The position numbers were made by a program, and so were the translations under genes. Shown piece by piece: positions 48,171 through 59,548 of a DNA stretch of 64,000 nt. The notes under the pieces were generated by a model. The model saw nothing but the letters and a program-made list of their open reading frames with translations. It had not been told where the DNA came from and did not search any database. The DNA is from Laburnicola sp. R22_1 (taxonomy: Eukaryota; Ascomycota; Dothideomycetes; Pleosporales; Didymosphaeriaceae), in NCBI GenBank assembly GCA_014281115.1, contig JACONQ010000002.1, forward strand, positions 3,782,001 to 3,846,000, read 5' to 3'. Every line of letters begins with the position of its first letter. The first letter of the stretch is position 1.

Positions 48171-49307
48171 ATGGAAGACAGAATGCACAATGTACATATT
48201 CAGCAGGAGAAAAGGAAAGAAAAAGCATTCGCTTGCGAGTCGACGAAAGAGACGGTGCTATACCCAAAAGCAAGGCGCGATTTGTAGATGCGCAATCCAA
48301 CGTTATTGTTACTCAAGCATGGCTGCAGTTAGATTTCATTTCGCATGTACATATTTACGGTCATTTTGTAGCAATCTATCTTCATGTCCCATCTTTGTGA
48401 CTTGCAAAATATGTTCAAAGGTTCTAGACGCAGGCGGTGCGCATCGCGTGCTCGGGAGTCATCCCTGTTCGTCTACATACGATCGGTCCGATCCCGATCC
48501 CAAAATAGCTACGCAATTCCCTCACGCGTCTTCGGTCCGAAGCCCCTTCTTACCGGCAAAATACTGAAATGCCAGCAGATTCGATGCTGCATGTCGGACT
48601 TTGCATCACCGCGAGTACTGTAGGTGGATAATTAGCTTTCCAGCTACCACGTTGCTCGAGAAGGTAAGACATGTTATAGCCCCAAGTCTTATAGCACTAG
48701 TAGATCTGAGCACGCTGCACAGCCACAGCCACAGCCACGATATTGTGTTGTTTGTTGGCGAGAAATTCGTGCATATTAGTATTTGCAAGGTTGTGGTTTA
48801 GATGTTTTCATTTAGATGGGTAGTTCTAGGGGTGGTGGTTTTGAGGTGGCTGGGATTTCTGTGTACATGTACTAGTAGAGCAAGAATTTGTTCGCTTTGT
48901 GTTGTCCACCCCGCATCCATCCCCTTTTAGCCTCGCCCCTATGGTATACATACCCGCATAGTACCCGGGCGCAGATCCTCGCCCTTCCTTCCCGTACGTA
49001 TGCATGTTACACAGCCACAAGCTCTCTAATCCCGCAACGCTACACAGCGCTAAGCTTTTCCCAGACTCGGATTAGTATGGGATCTCCCGCGACTGCGCCT
49101 CGATGCGAAGGGGAGTCTTAAGGTCTGGCTGGACTACCTAGAAAGCATAGTCTTTTTGCACGCGTCGTCACTGGCGTGTGCTAGGGAAGTTTTGCTCATC
49201 ATTTCCAATTGCAGCATCCCTTCCGCTTCACGCGTTTCTTGGTTGGCGAAAAGTCGTCGATACATACCTTGGTTTGTTCCTCATCGATTGCGCACCCACA
49301 CTACAAC
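48171..49307. other. Intergenic agd3-ega3
   Basis: 1.1 kb holding the agd3 3' flank and the ega3 promoter. It has a short CAGCCA hexamer repeat at about 48719-48737. No gene seen. Confidence 0.45.
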
Positions 49308-50435
49308 ATGTCTGAGAAACAACACATATCGCGGCGGCCCTGGTCTACCCGGCGCAAAGTCCTCCTCGCCAGCGCAGCCACCCTCGTCGTCCTCGCCCTC
49401 GCACTAGGTCTAGGTCTAGGTCTAGGCCTCACCCTCGGCCGCGACGACAGTCCCAACGACGACGACGACGAAAACGACGGAACCGATGGAACCCCCTCTC
49501 CGCTTCCGACACCACCCCCAAACAAAACCCTCTGGACACCCCGCGTAAACTCAACCTGGCAAATCATCCTCTCCTCCCCCATCCTCCTCGCCAAAGACGC
49601 CCCATCCATCACCCCCGACGTCGCAGTCTACGACATCGACCTCTTCACCACGCCCAAGGAGACGATCGACACCCTGCACCGCCTCGGCAAGAAAGTCATT
49701 TGTTACTTCAGCGGCGGGAGCTACGAGCCTGGGCGCCCGGACTCGGACGCCTTTGCTGAAGAGGATCTGGGGAAGGAGTTGGTTGGGTGGCCGGGGGAGC
49801 GGTGGTTGCGGCTGTCGAGCGGGAATGTGCGCGGGATTATGGAGAAGAGGGTGCGGCTTGCGGGGGAGAAGGGGTGCGACGCTGTGGATCCGGATAATGT
49901 AGATGGTTATGTGAGTTTTTTGTTTGTTTTTCGATGATCCCTTACATGTCCATCGCATAAACAGAAGCATCAAAACACCAGCAACCAACTGACATGTGGA
50001 TAGCAAAACCAAAACGGCCTCGACCTAACCGAAGACGACAGCATCGCCTTCATAACCTTCCTCTCCAATCTAACCGCGCCTCTGAACCTCACGCTGGGTC
50101 TCAAAAACGCGGGCGATATCATCCCCGCGGTCCTCCCCATGGCGCACTTCTCCGTAAACGAGCAGTGCGTCGATCAAAGCGAGTGCGAAACTTTTCACGC
50201 CTTCATCGACGCGGGGAAGCCTGTGTTTCACATCGAGTATCCCGATGGTGCTGGAGGGAATAATGGGCTTAGGAAGAGTACGGTGGACAGGTACTGTGGG
50301 AACGAGGGAGACGCGAAGGGAAGGGAGGGGTTTAGCACGGTGCTGAAGAAGATGGTGTTGGATGGTTGGGTGGAGTATTGTGACCGTGATGTCAAGGTTA
50401 CGGCGGTGAGTCAGAATAACAAAGATGAGTCGTGA
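49308..50435 (+). CDS. ega3: Membrane-anchored GH114 endo-alpha-1,4-galactosaminidase Ega3
   Basis: Glycoside hydrolase that cuts galactosamine-containing GAG; type II membrane protein facing the outside. Exons 49308-49910 and 50004-50435, intron 93 nt; 344 aa. A short basic N-terminus is followed by one signal-anchor helix (about 17-42, Leu/Gly-rich), an acidic/Ser/Pro linker, and then the GH114 barrel. Barrel motifs: DVAVYDIDLFTT (catalytic-type Asp at a strand end), KKVICYFSGGSYEPGRPD, GCDAVDPDNVDGY, TLGLKNAGD and FHIEYPDG (candidate acid/base Glu). All are in family order and the length is typical. Codon choice changes from C-ending to G-ending at about 49710 and again at about 50230. It sits between agd3 and the slot normally occupied by sph3. 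Confidence 0.92.
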
Positions 50436-53400
50436 TTGGTGAGCAAGAGGCTAGATGGGAAGCAATGCACTCGGCATCGGAAAGGGAGTGGAGTGGTACT
50501 CGGACGGAGTCTTGCAAAGGTCTCGCGGTTGACGAGGATAAGCACAGGAGGATCGGCAGAAGGGACCTTCTCGCACGTACGCGCGTCACGCAATTATCGG
50601 AGAGAAGTCACCTGCATAACTCCAAGCACAGAACTCGAGAAGGCTCCGCCTTGCTCACTCTCATGTCTTTGCTCATACTCAACTCATCCCTGGCGAGCTC
50701 GTCGGCGTTTCTTCGTTCTACGCTTGAGCTTGCAACCGGCACCAGGAAACCCTAGTTTTAGACTTTTGCCAAAAATGCCAGAGGGTGGAAACTGCGGGGG
50801 GTACACTGTACAGCGTGTGGGGAATAGGGATACAGGCATAAGCATCTTGGAGCAGAAGCCTTCAACACTCAAGAATGAGACAAGACAAAGCCCAATTTTG
50901 GCATAGCAAAAGCTTTATCCATCAAGCGTGGAGGAAGGTTGGCAAGGCGGTAGGCCTCTAAAGAAGGCGAGGTCGTTGAAAAGGATCGGAATTCCTCACA
51001 TCATTTTTTATTTTTGTTGATCAACTGACATTGAACCGCATGTAAGACACTCTTGCGTGCGCTCATGGAAGTGGCATTACGAATTATGCCACCAAGTATG
51101 CCCAACTTCCGCAAATCCGTAGCGCTACGCTCGTGGCAAGCCGGAGACCCCTCATCTTAACACCGACCTCCTATATTCCCTGCTCGGCCGCGCCCAACGA
51201 AGCAAGCCCAAGGCTGCCGATGTAGCACTGCATCGTCTTAAGGAGCCAAGCAAAGTGGCTACAATGTGCGAAAGCCACCTCACCACGGGTAAATTGCTAG
51301 ATCGAAGCTATGCCTCCCGCGCTAGCCGAGAATACCAGGGTCCCACCAGACGATTGAAGGCGGTAGAATCGTACCAGATCTCGGGGTGTGGGGATCTACA
51401 CAAAAGTAGCTTCACAGGGCGCTTGCATGTTGCGAGTCCGACCAAAGAAGATATTCTCGCTGCGCAGTACGGGCCGAATTGTACGCGTCCCCGATTCTAG
51501 AAATATTGTTGAGTGCACGAAAAGCGGACCAGAAGCTCGGGAAATGTGAGTATTTTGTTTCCATGCGTCGGTGCGAGCGTCGAGATCGGTTGGCTACGCT
51601 CGTGTCTGGGTCTTTTCACCTCGTTCGCTGTAACATGTGGTTAATGAGAGTACCAGACAACCCAAGTCAGGTCCGATGTCCAACCGTAAATAATACTCCC
51701 AACCGGCAGTTCGATAGGCGCTAATAAGTCAGGAGGTCTAGCTATAAAGTAGTATTTACGCTAATCTCCAAGCTTTAAGGGCCAGGGACCAATTTTCAAA
51801 ATACCTAGTAAAAGGTTCTGCATCAATAGTCAATACAAACTGTTTAAGCTTTTCCAGAAGCTTACGGGTCGGGACAAGAAGCTTTAGGTGCTGCGCTAAT
51901 TGTACATGTTCGTGGTGTCATAGTGGCCCTCCCTATTGCGATTGAAATGGGAACCGCGTTGTGCATCGTGTTCTCTGCTAGTCACTATAGTAGACCTCGC
52001 CAATATACAACACTTTTGGCCAGAGCCAGGGGATTCAGGTCGACCGTGCGCACAGGCAAACTCGCCAAGATTCTTCAGGCCCGCTGCAGTATATCTTGGG
52101 TCGAGGAAGCGAATGGAGTCTCTCCATCTCTTAGTGTTGCCGCGGGACGCTCGCTGTCCGACTCTCTTCGATTGGTGTACACCCCTGGCGGCTGCACCAG
52201 CATGCGTATGCTGAAGCATCCGGGTCAAAGTTGGTCCAGGTGAAAAATCGTTGTTGGTAAATTACAGCATGCGAGATCACGAGAGGACGCGGGACGAGAG
52301 TACGGACTCGTATGCCATTTGTCAAGCATCGGATGATTATTTTTGATGATTTGTTGACTCTCACCACCCAAACTGAATAACGAGTGATGGCAAGAGGTAG
52401 TATATGGCAGGGCGTCAGTGCGATTAAAAAAAAAGCTTGAGACCGGCATCGTCGTTTCCTTCGCATGCATGAGCAACAGATCCGTTGCACGGTGTGCTCT
52501 AACCGGGTCAGAGCTGAGCATGAAGCCTGCAGAACCGTGTGCTACATCCCACAAGTCTCTGTGGCGAATCGATGCATGCATGCACATATACAGATCGTGT
52601 CCATAAATAGCAGTGCGCTCTATGGTGCTCAGGGTCTGGCCGGTCTGTGTAGTTCGGTACTAAGAGTGACGCAGACCGATGCAGCAATTCGGTGCTGTAC
52701 AACGAGGCGCTGCACACGAACTGGTGTAGTGGCCGGCGAAGACCTGTCGAAGGAGTGACTAAGGTATGTACTCCAGCCTGCTGGGCTCGTACACGAGATG
52801 TCTTTGGCCGGATAGCCCCAACGGTCGCAGAAACTTTCGCAATCTGGCTCAGGGGAACCAAAAAGGAATCCCAAAATGACGAGCGCGTTGCAATCGGTAA
52901 GCATGGAGCTTAGGTGTTGTTCTAAACTCCGGAGCAGCACCGTGGCCGGCAGTGAACGCCACGTCAACACCGAGAATGCATAACGAAGAGCTTTGCTGCA
53001 ACTTGTGGGGCGCAGATTGAGGCTGTATACGAGAAAAAAAAAGCGCCCAGGCGTCAGCCGGCACCAGGGAAGGGGTTCGCCGCTGTCGTTTGGATGCAAG
53101 AAAAGATGAAGAGGTAGGGTTGAATTAGAGTGATCACGCGAATTTAGCGCATTACGGCAAGGGCTAGTGCTAGGTTGGTCAAGGATTTGGCTCCCTGGAG
53201 CGAACTTGTAAAAGCAGCGAGAGGCCCCGCGGCGCCTGGGTGAAGCCTCTTCGTTTTCGCGGGGAAAGCGTGTAGATCGTTGCTTGTCCCGCCATCGCAC
53301 ATCTCCAAGCTCCGACTATTCTTGTTCCTGATGCTACCTTTGTATCGCTCAGGGACTGCAGATTCTGCTGGCGGTCTCACGGTCCGCGCACTCGAGCAAA

Positions 53401-55044
53401 CAGTAAACCACCTCACTCGCCTTGCACCGATCTCACGATCTCACCTCATCGTCCAGTCCCATACGGGTGTGAGTTTATGCGAGTGGCTACCAGCACTGTG
53501 TATCCGATGCCGCATGCTAGTCGATGATGTCCTGACGAAGCTGATTAGGAACATGACGTGCGACTGCATGTCATGAATTGCACACTTGAACTAATTGAAG
53601 CGTTCTCATTAGTTGGAATACTCATTCCGAATCCCGGTCAGTATACGGTCGTAGTGCTGACGAACAGAATGATGCTTCTTTCCCAAACGTGATATTTTTA
53701 GTACAGAGAAGCTTCATCACGTCAGGATCTCTCTTCGCTCAACAAAAGCACACTTTAAAGAAAGGGCCCAGGCTGTGAACGGAGACGGATGGGTGTGAAC
53801 GGAAGCTGGTGTAATTGTATGTTTTGATGAGTCCAACACTACGCATCCCAAAAGGGGTGTGAGCGTAATAGCGGCTCTCCGTTTATCATGTTGAAAAGAT
53901 GTAACTTTACTGCCAAGTTCGTGCATTGAGAGGATGCCTGACACAGCAAGTAAATCTGCACAATCTGTCCCACCGGCGAAAGTATCCCCGAGGACGACTG
54001 TAAGGTTCGCGAAAGCGTTGGAATTCGTCACCTCAGGCCGTACTTTAGATCATGCCCTACGATGCACTTCTGGAGGTGAACTTCGAAGTGCCGAATCTTT
54101 GAAAATTCAGTTGTCGGACGCCAAAAACGGGGAGAGAGCGTGGTGATGGGGTAGGCAGAACCGTCCGTTCCTCATACCGTCCCTTGGTGCGAGCACAAGC
54201 ATTGCCATGCTCAATGCCGAAATGAAAGGGGACTTTTCTTACTAAGTTAGCGCTCCATTAACCCGTGTTCTGTATAAACAGCTGTGGAATGATTCGTGGA
54301 AATGAGACTGTGAAAAATAACGCGTGGCCATTTCGGTCCTGTTCATTGCCAGCGAGGATTTTACAAGCCCCTTGCAGAGTACAGTACGGCTGCATCGAGT
54401 ACCGAGCTCGGATTCTTCGAGCACCACGAGGCAGGCACATAACCGATATTGCGGACATCATCAAATGCATACAATTTCCGAAGGGCTTACGAATAGTCTT
54501 CCTTTCGGCAGCAGCGTTTCGCCTGGTCCACAATACGGGTGCACGAGTGCCGTAACTTGCATTCGTGGACACGATGATGCCCTTAGTTGGTCAGCTTGTG
54601 GAACTCGTTGGGTCGTCCCGAGATATGGCGTAATTCGACGTTCTGGAGCCCACGATCCGGCCGAGGGGAATTGTAGAGCGGAAGAATCACGGAGGCGCCC
54701 ATGGCTAATCGTGCACGTGTGCATGGCTTCCTGCTTGCGGATACTGAGCCACGCCAGTCCGAGAGGATTCAGCAACCGGATAGCGTTCTGGAGGCGCACA
54801 TTGGAAGAGTTCGCCTAGATCTGTGGAGGTGAAGTGGAAAAGGCGAAGAGACTGCAGATCTGGACCTACATTTAGATCATAAGCGACGAGGAAGCGCGTC
54901 TTTTCTGTAGAGCATTGTCCCCTTGCATGTTCCACAAAATCAATAGAAGCACCTGGAGACTGCAGTCTTGCGCGCGATATGGCGAGTACGTAGTCCAATG
55001 TGAAGCCATACAAATTGTACAGGGATGTAACCGAGAAACAACTA
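50436..55044. other. Gene-free stretch where sph3 would be expected
   Basis: 4.6 kb between ega3 and the transposon. Open frames of 60-220 codons exist on both strands, the longest being minus 52629-53300, but none shows a domain, signal peptide or splice structure. I see no GH135/Sph3 motif. 51720-51850 is AT-rich and repeat-like. The minus frame at 54705-55042 ends at the transposon edge. Confidence 0.5.
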
Positions 55045-55130
55045 AGCTCGCGCACAAGGAACTCGCGCACCCCTAGTACTCGCGCACCCCACCAAATCGC
55101 GCACCCGCACAAAAAAGACGCGTATTTTAT
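55045..55130. repeat. Left terminal inverted repeat
   Basis: About 86 bp, from AGCTCGCGCAC to ACGCGTATTTTAT. Contains four copies of a CGCGCAC core. Pairs with 56748-56831 with a few mismatches and small indels. Confidence 0.9.
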
Positions 55131-55136
55131 TAACGC

Positions 55137-56729
55137 CTATTCTAATTGCCACTCCATGCACATAGATTGAAAGGTAGTATCAGGCGCTGCCCTCCCTGTA
55201 GCTACAGCACGCCTCTGAGCTCTAGGCCTAGAGCTCTGAGCTTCTGCAGCAGCAGCTTGATCAACTGTACGCTTGATACTCTCAATATCAGCAAATCTTT
55301 GGTTGTAATCTACAGTGATTCGTTTCCGCTTTTTCTGAGAGCTAGTAGCCTCTAGTTGATACTGTAGGCGAGAGATTATTGATTCCTGCTTTGCTGCTCG
55401 ACTATTGCTAATAGCTATTGCCTTGCTCATTTTTTGGAATGCCTGGCGCGTAGGTTTTAATAGCTCTTGTGACCTCTCAATATGTTTCTGAGTTGCGTAC
55501 ACGTCCTGAGGTTTCTGAGGGGTGCGATAGAGCGTATTGATCGCGTTGAGGTCCTGAGGTAGGCGTGGCGGCGTTGCTGGCCTGCCTATAACCTGTGAGG
55601 ATAGAAGTACCTGATTAGGGTTATAGGGAACAAGACCAGCAGCGCGCCAGCCAGCCCGAATCACCCTCTCTGAGAGGCCTTCCTCTCTGGCTAGGTGGTA
55701 GTAGCTAATAAAGCGCGCCTTCTTAATAGGCGCGGCGTCGTCGAGGCTCGCCAGGTCGCGTATGTGATTTTTATAGTTCGACTTAATAACCGAGAACCCT
55801 GATAGATCTAGCGGCTGTAGGAGGTGTGTTGAATGAGCTGGTAGAAATAGAAGCTCTACTCGAGCCTGCTTGCAAGCCTAGAGGAACTCAATATTCACAT
55901 GGCTACTATGCGCGTCGCAGAGGAGTAGCCGGTATTGGCTACCCTTAGGCGCTGATTCTGGTAGAAAGAGCCGGCGCAACCACTCAAGGCCTATCTCCTG
56001 CGAGGTCCACCCATTCTCTGAGGTTGTATAGAGCCAATTTGGTATAGATGCTGGAAACCAGGTTGTTTGTAGGCTCTGGCCTTTGAAAATAACAGCGCAG
56101 GGCAGCTTCTGCCCTGTAGCTGATACAGCCTCAATTATTGAGACCCACTCGCGATTCTCTGGCGACTTGATGTAAGCCTTTCTTTTTTGGCTATTTGCGA
56201 GCACCCTGGAGTTGGTACCTACACCAAGGGCAATACCAGTCTCATCAATATTCTAGATATTCTCTGCCTGTATGCCTAGCCTGATTCTGACGCGCTTAAA
56301 TAGCTCAAGAAACGCGTTGATTTGTTCTGGTGTAGCTGCCTTAGCGCGGCTTGTATCTAGCTTTCTCCCTATAATAGAAGCAACGTGTGGGTTGCGCTGT
56401 ATAAAGTGTTGCATTCACCTTTTGCCTAGAGGCTCTACGTCGCCGTTCATACGGAGAATTCGGGTCGCCATTTCTCGAGCGCGCGCGTGCGAGGGAGGGT
56501 AGCCATTGGTATCCTGCTCAAGAATCCACTCTACTAGGAAGCTTTCTTGATCCGGTGTCAATCGCTGCTGGTTGGCGTGGCTGGCGCGTCTGTTCGCCAT
56601 GCCACCTAGTCGATCGCGTAGGGTGGAGGGAGGAACACCGTAGGCCTTTGCGGCGGCTCGTTGGCTTGTAAAAACGCCAGCATTGTATTGCGCGATAGCA
56701 AATTGTATACTCTGCTCGCGTATATCCAT
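55137..56729 (-). pseudogene. Pogo/Fot-like DDE transposase interrupted by three stops at Trp positions
   Basis: One continuous frame of 531 codons from the ATG at 56729 to the stop at 55137. It is interrupted only by TGA at 56415-56417, TAG at 56253-56255 and TAG at 55878-55880; no frameshift. The N-terminal helix-turn-helix (CENP-B type) contains AAKAYGVPPSTLRDRLGG and LTPDQESFLVEWILEQD. The DDE_1 core contains NIDETGIALG, VSIIEAVSATGQKLPCAVIF, LLCDAHSSHV and PAHSTHLLQPLDLSGFS. The C-terminal part is basic, with a coiled-coil look (KKRKR). Each stop lies where a Trp fits (KR*MQ, NI*NIDETG, FL*ACKQ), so each differs from TGG by one G-to-A change, as RIP would leave. It cannot encode a full protein as read; mobility would need an intact copy elsewhere. 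Confidence 0.92.
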
Positions 56730-56747
56730 ATTGAACAAGAAGTGTTG

Positions 56748-56831
56748 ATAAAATACGCGTCTTTGTGAGGGGGCGCGATTTGGTGGGGGTGCGCGAGAAC
56801 TAGGGGTGCGCGAGTTCCTTGTGCGCGAGCT
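56748..56831. repeat. Right terminal inverted repeat
   Basis: About 84 bp, the inverse of 55045-55130, ending GCGCGAGCT before the TA duplication. Confidence 0.9.
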
Positions 56832-56979
56832 TATATTCGAGAATGAATCGGGATGAAGCGGCCGGAACATGCCAAGGGCGGCTCAGCGCAAACGATATTG
56901 AGCGGTACTGGAAAAAACTTGCATCGAATGTGTTCTGCCTAATCGGGCCATGCTTCGTGAGCTTTTCAAAGCTTCGGCA

Positions 56980-56987
56980 TATATAAG
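56980..56987 (+). promoter_or_regulatory. TATA box of uge3
   Basis: TATATAAG, 83 bp upstream of the uge3 ATG and about 150 bp from the transposon end. Confidence 0.6.
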
Positions 56988-57069
56988 ACAATTGCATACA
57001 CGGTTCTAGGGTAACGTCGAGAATTGAATTGTCACTCTTTTGAACCATCTTTGAGTTTTTGATCTCATC

Positions 57070-58634
57070 ATGGAGTGTTGCTTGAACCCAGAGACCGGGG
57101 CGTCATCTCCTTCTAGCTTCTCATCGTCAGTCATCGAATCGCCTCAGGGCATCAATACTCCAGACACTCAGAAATCGGTCCTTTTCGACGAAGATGTTAC
57201 GGCAGATCCTCTTGATCTAGGAGAGGATACCCCATCCTCGTTCATAATGGTGGTGGGAGGTCTCGGGTACATCGGTTCTCATACCGTCCTTGAGCTGATG
57301 AAGGCGAACTACAACGTCCTGGTCATCGACGACTTGAGCAACTCCTACGACAGCGTGTTGCAACGCATAAAAACCTTGGCGACCGAGCATTTCGCCACGC
57401 TGAACAAGCCAGTGCCGGCACTTCACTTTCAGCAACTCGACTACCGAAGCCCTCTCATGAGATCAATACTCGCAAGCTATTCGACGTACACCGTTTGCAG
57501 CAAGCCAGTTGTTGCATCGCAGTCTGCGCGCTTCCCGTACTCGAATTTGCAACGTACGGATTCTGGTATCGACATGGAACCGGAAGACGCGCCAGAACCC
57601 ACGCTTAGGCGCGAGTCCAGAATTTCCGGCGTGATTCACTTTTCTGCTTACAAGTCGGTCGAAGAAAGCATCCGAATGCCGCTCAAGTACTATAAAAACA
57701 ATGTGTGCGGGATGGTAGAGTTCCTCAGCCTGCTTGAGGAGTTCGGCGTCAAAAACTTTGTCTTTTCGTCCTCGGCAACAGTGTATGGAGAAGGCGCCAA
57801 CTGCGGCGTTCCACTACGTGAGGAACTCTGCGCACATCATCCCGAAACGTTTTACGACAATCAAGGATTCGAGCGGCAGGCTACTCCCGGAGTGATGGGC
57901 CTCACCTCCCCGTATGCCCGATCGAAGTTCATGTGCGAATCGATTTTGGCCGATATTGCGCGATCCGATCCGTCGTGGTCCATCACGGCCTTGCGATATT
58001 TTAATCCAGTAAGAGGTTCCATGTATAAATTTGCGTGCATAACTGACGAGGGTGTTTAGGTTGGATGCCACGAATCTGGATTGCTTGGCGAAGATCCTCG
58101 CCAAAAACCAAGCAATCTCATCCCCGTAATCGCCACAGTCTTGACGGGTATTAAGCCAGTCTTGGATATCTTCGGTACGGACTGGAATACTCCGGACGGA
58201 ACCGCTGTACGAGACTTCATCCACGTAGTAGATCTTGCCCAAGGCCATATCGCTGCTTTGGCGGCGTCGGCGGCGGGCCGTATCAAAGCGCCCTTCCGCG
58301 CCTATAACCTTGGTAAGTTGTGCCAGCTTTCGTGAAAAGATATGCTCCGCGTGGGAGACTCTTCTCCAACAAACAAATCTGACACTTGCTAGGTACTGGT
58401 CGAGGCCATACCGTACGTGAAGTACACCAGAGCCTTGAGGCCACTTCAGGCAGAGTAATCCCAGTACGCGAAGTAGGCCAGAGGGCTGGTGACGTGGGCT
58501 TTTGCGTGGCGGAGGTCCAGCGAGCCGAGAGCGAACTTTCCTGGAAGGCAAGGAAGACGCTGGAGGACTGTTCGAGGGATGTGTGGAATTTCACCAAGGG
58601 AAGGTGTCCGGTACCTGATGAGATGGAGTGCTAG
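57070..58634 (+). CDS. uge3: UDP-glucose/UDP-GlcNAc 4-epimerase Uge3-like
   Basis: NAD-dependent short-chain (extended SDR) epimerase; expected to supply UDP-galactose and UDP-GalNAc for GAG. Exons: 57070-58008, 58060-58312 and 58393-58634; 477 aa, longer than the usual 340-370. The extra length is an N-terminal Ser-rich extension of about 58 residues and an insert (about residues 150-185, with SQSARFPYSN and EPEDAPEPTL) before VIHFSAYKSVEESI. Motifs: Rossmann GGLGYIGSHT (about 62-71); catalytic Ser in FVFSSSATVYGE; Tyr-x3-Lys in SPYARSKF (about 280-285); LRYFNPVGCHESGLLGEDP across intron 1; GTAVRDFIHVVDLAQGHIAAL; and GTGRGHTVREV across intron 2. A housekeeping GalE-type role is the alternative. 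Position in the cluster and the extended N-terminus favour Uge3. Confidence 0.9.
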
Positions 58635-59548
58635 TGTCGAAAAACGGTGGTCGAGTTTTTTTCAGTACGCTTCTGTGGGTTGATACCCATCTTCCAGAAC
58701 TTCACATAGTAGAGGCGATTCTGGGGGCTTAGCATGGTGTTTGGGCGTCCAATACATATCCTAGCGTCATAGCTCTTCTCTCTTCAGTGGGAGGGGCGTA
58801 ATCCAAGCATATCTCTTGACCCTGGACTACCAGTGTTGAATTTGATGCGAGCGGGCCATTGAACTGCGGGGACAAGATGACAAATGAAGACGGCTTCAAG
58901 ACTTGGGTCCGGGTGTACTGGTACTTGCGGGGAGCAATGATGTTTTGCGGTGCTATCAGTAGAGAGTTTATCGCTAGCTCGCGACGCCGCTACTGATGAG
59001 ATGAGCTGTTCGCACCGCTGGCGTGAGGTGGCGCAGCTAGATGCTCCCGGCTCCGTCAAGTGGTGTCCAAAGTGGAGCCGGGTGGCATTCAACGTGTAAT
59101 CCTAACGTCGGAATGTTGCCCGCGGGAATTGAGCGGTACCACGCGATACCGCCGGGTGGCCGCGGCCCCGCGCACTCGCGACGCGGTGCGACAATCGAAC
59201 ATGCTCGGCCCTCACCGAAGCAGCGTCGAGCGGCTCGCGCTGCAGACAATCGGGTGGGCAAACGCGCGTCCGCGTGGCACGGGGGTGGTAACAAAGAGCT
59301 AGGAGCGTGGGAGTGACAAGTGTGATGTTTGCAGCGTTTCGCCCTCTTCGGCTGCGCGATGCCCTTGGAACTTGGAAAGTGCACAGCGCTAAGCGACACG
59401 TGACAGGTCCGCACCCGACCATGCTTTCAATGCGCGTCCGCTGCACGACATTCACTCCGCACCCAGATTGCGTCCCAGCGCCCCCTCGGACGACTCCCCG
59501 CGCAGAGCTCGTTGCTGTACATCGTACTTCGCGCCTGGCGGCCTCGTC
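58635..59548. other. Intergenic uge3 to Zn-cluster factor
   Basis: 0.9 kb. GC-rich from 59040 onward, with overlapping open frames on both strands but no domain. Probably the promoter and leader of the next gene. Confidence 0.45.

Larger units (their letters stand above)
55045..56831 (-). mobile_element. Pogo/Fot-type Tc1-mariner DNA transposon
   Basis: 1,787-bp element with near-perfect terminal inverted repeats starting AGCTCGCGCAC and flanked by TA on both sides (55043-55044 and 56832-56833), the Tc1/mariner target duplication. Each TIR has several CTCGCGCAC direct repeats, likely transposase binding sites. It contains one long minus-strand frame for a DDE transposase with three stop codons. 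The right end is 238 bp upstream of the uge3 start codon. Confidence 0.93.

Noticed and set aside
51720..51850. AT-rich patch suggestive of an old retroelement
   Set aside because: Too short and without terminal repeats, RT motif or target duplication.
52629..53300. Minus-strand 223-codon frame in the sph3 gap
   Set aside because: No GH135 or other motif, no signal peptide, irregular composition; checked specifically as a possible sph3 relic and not convincing.
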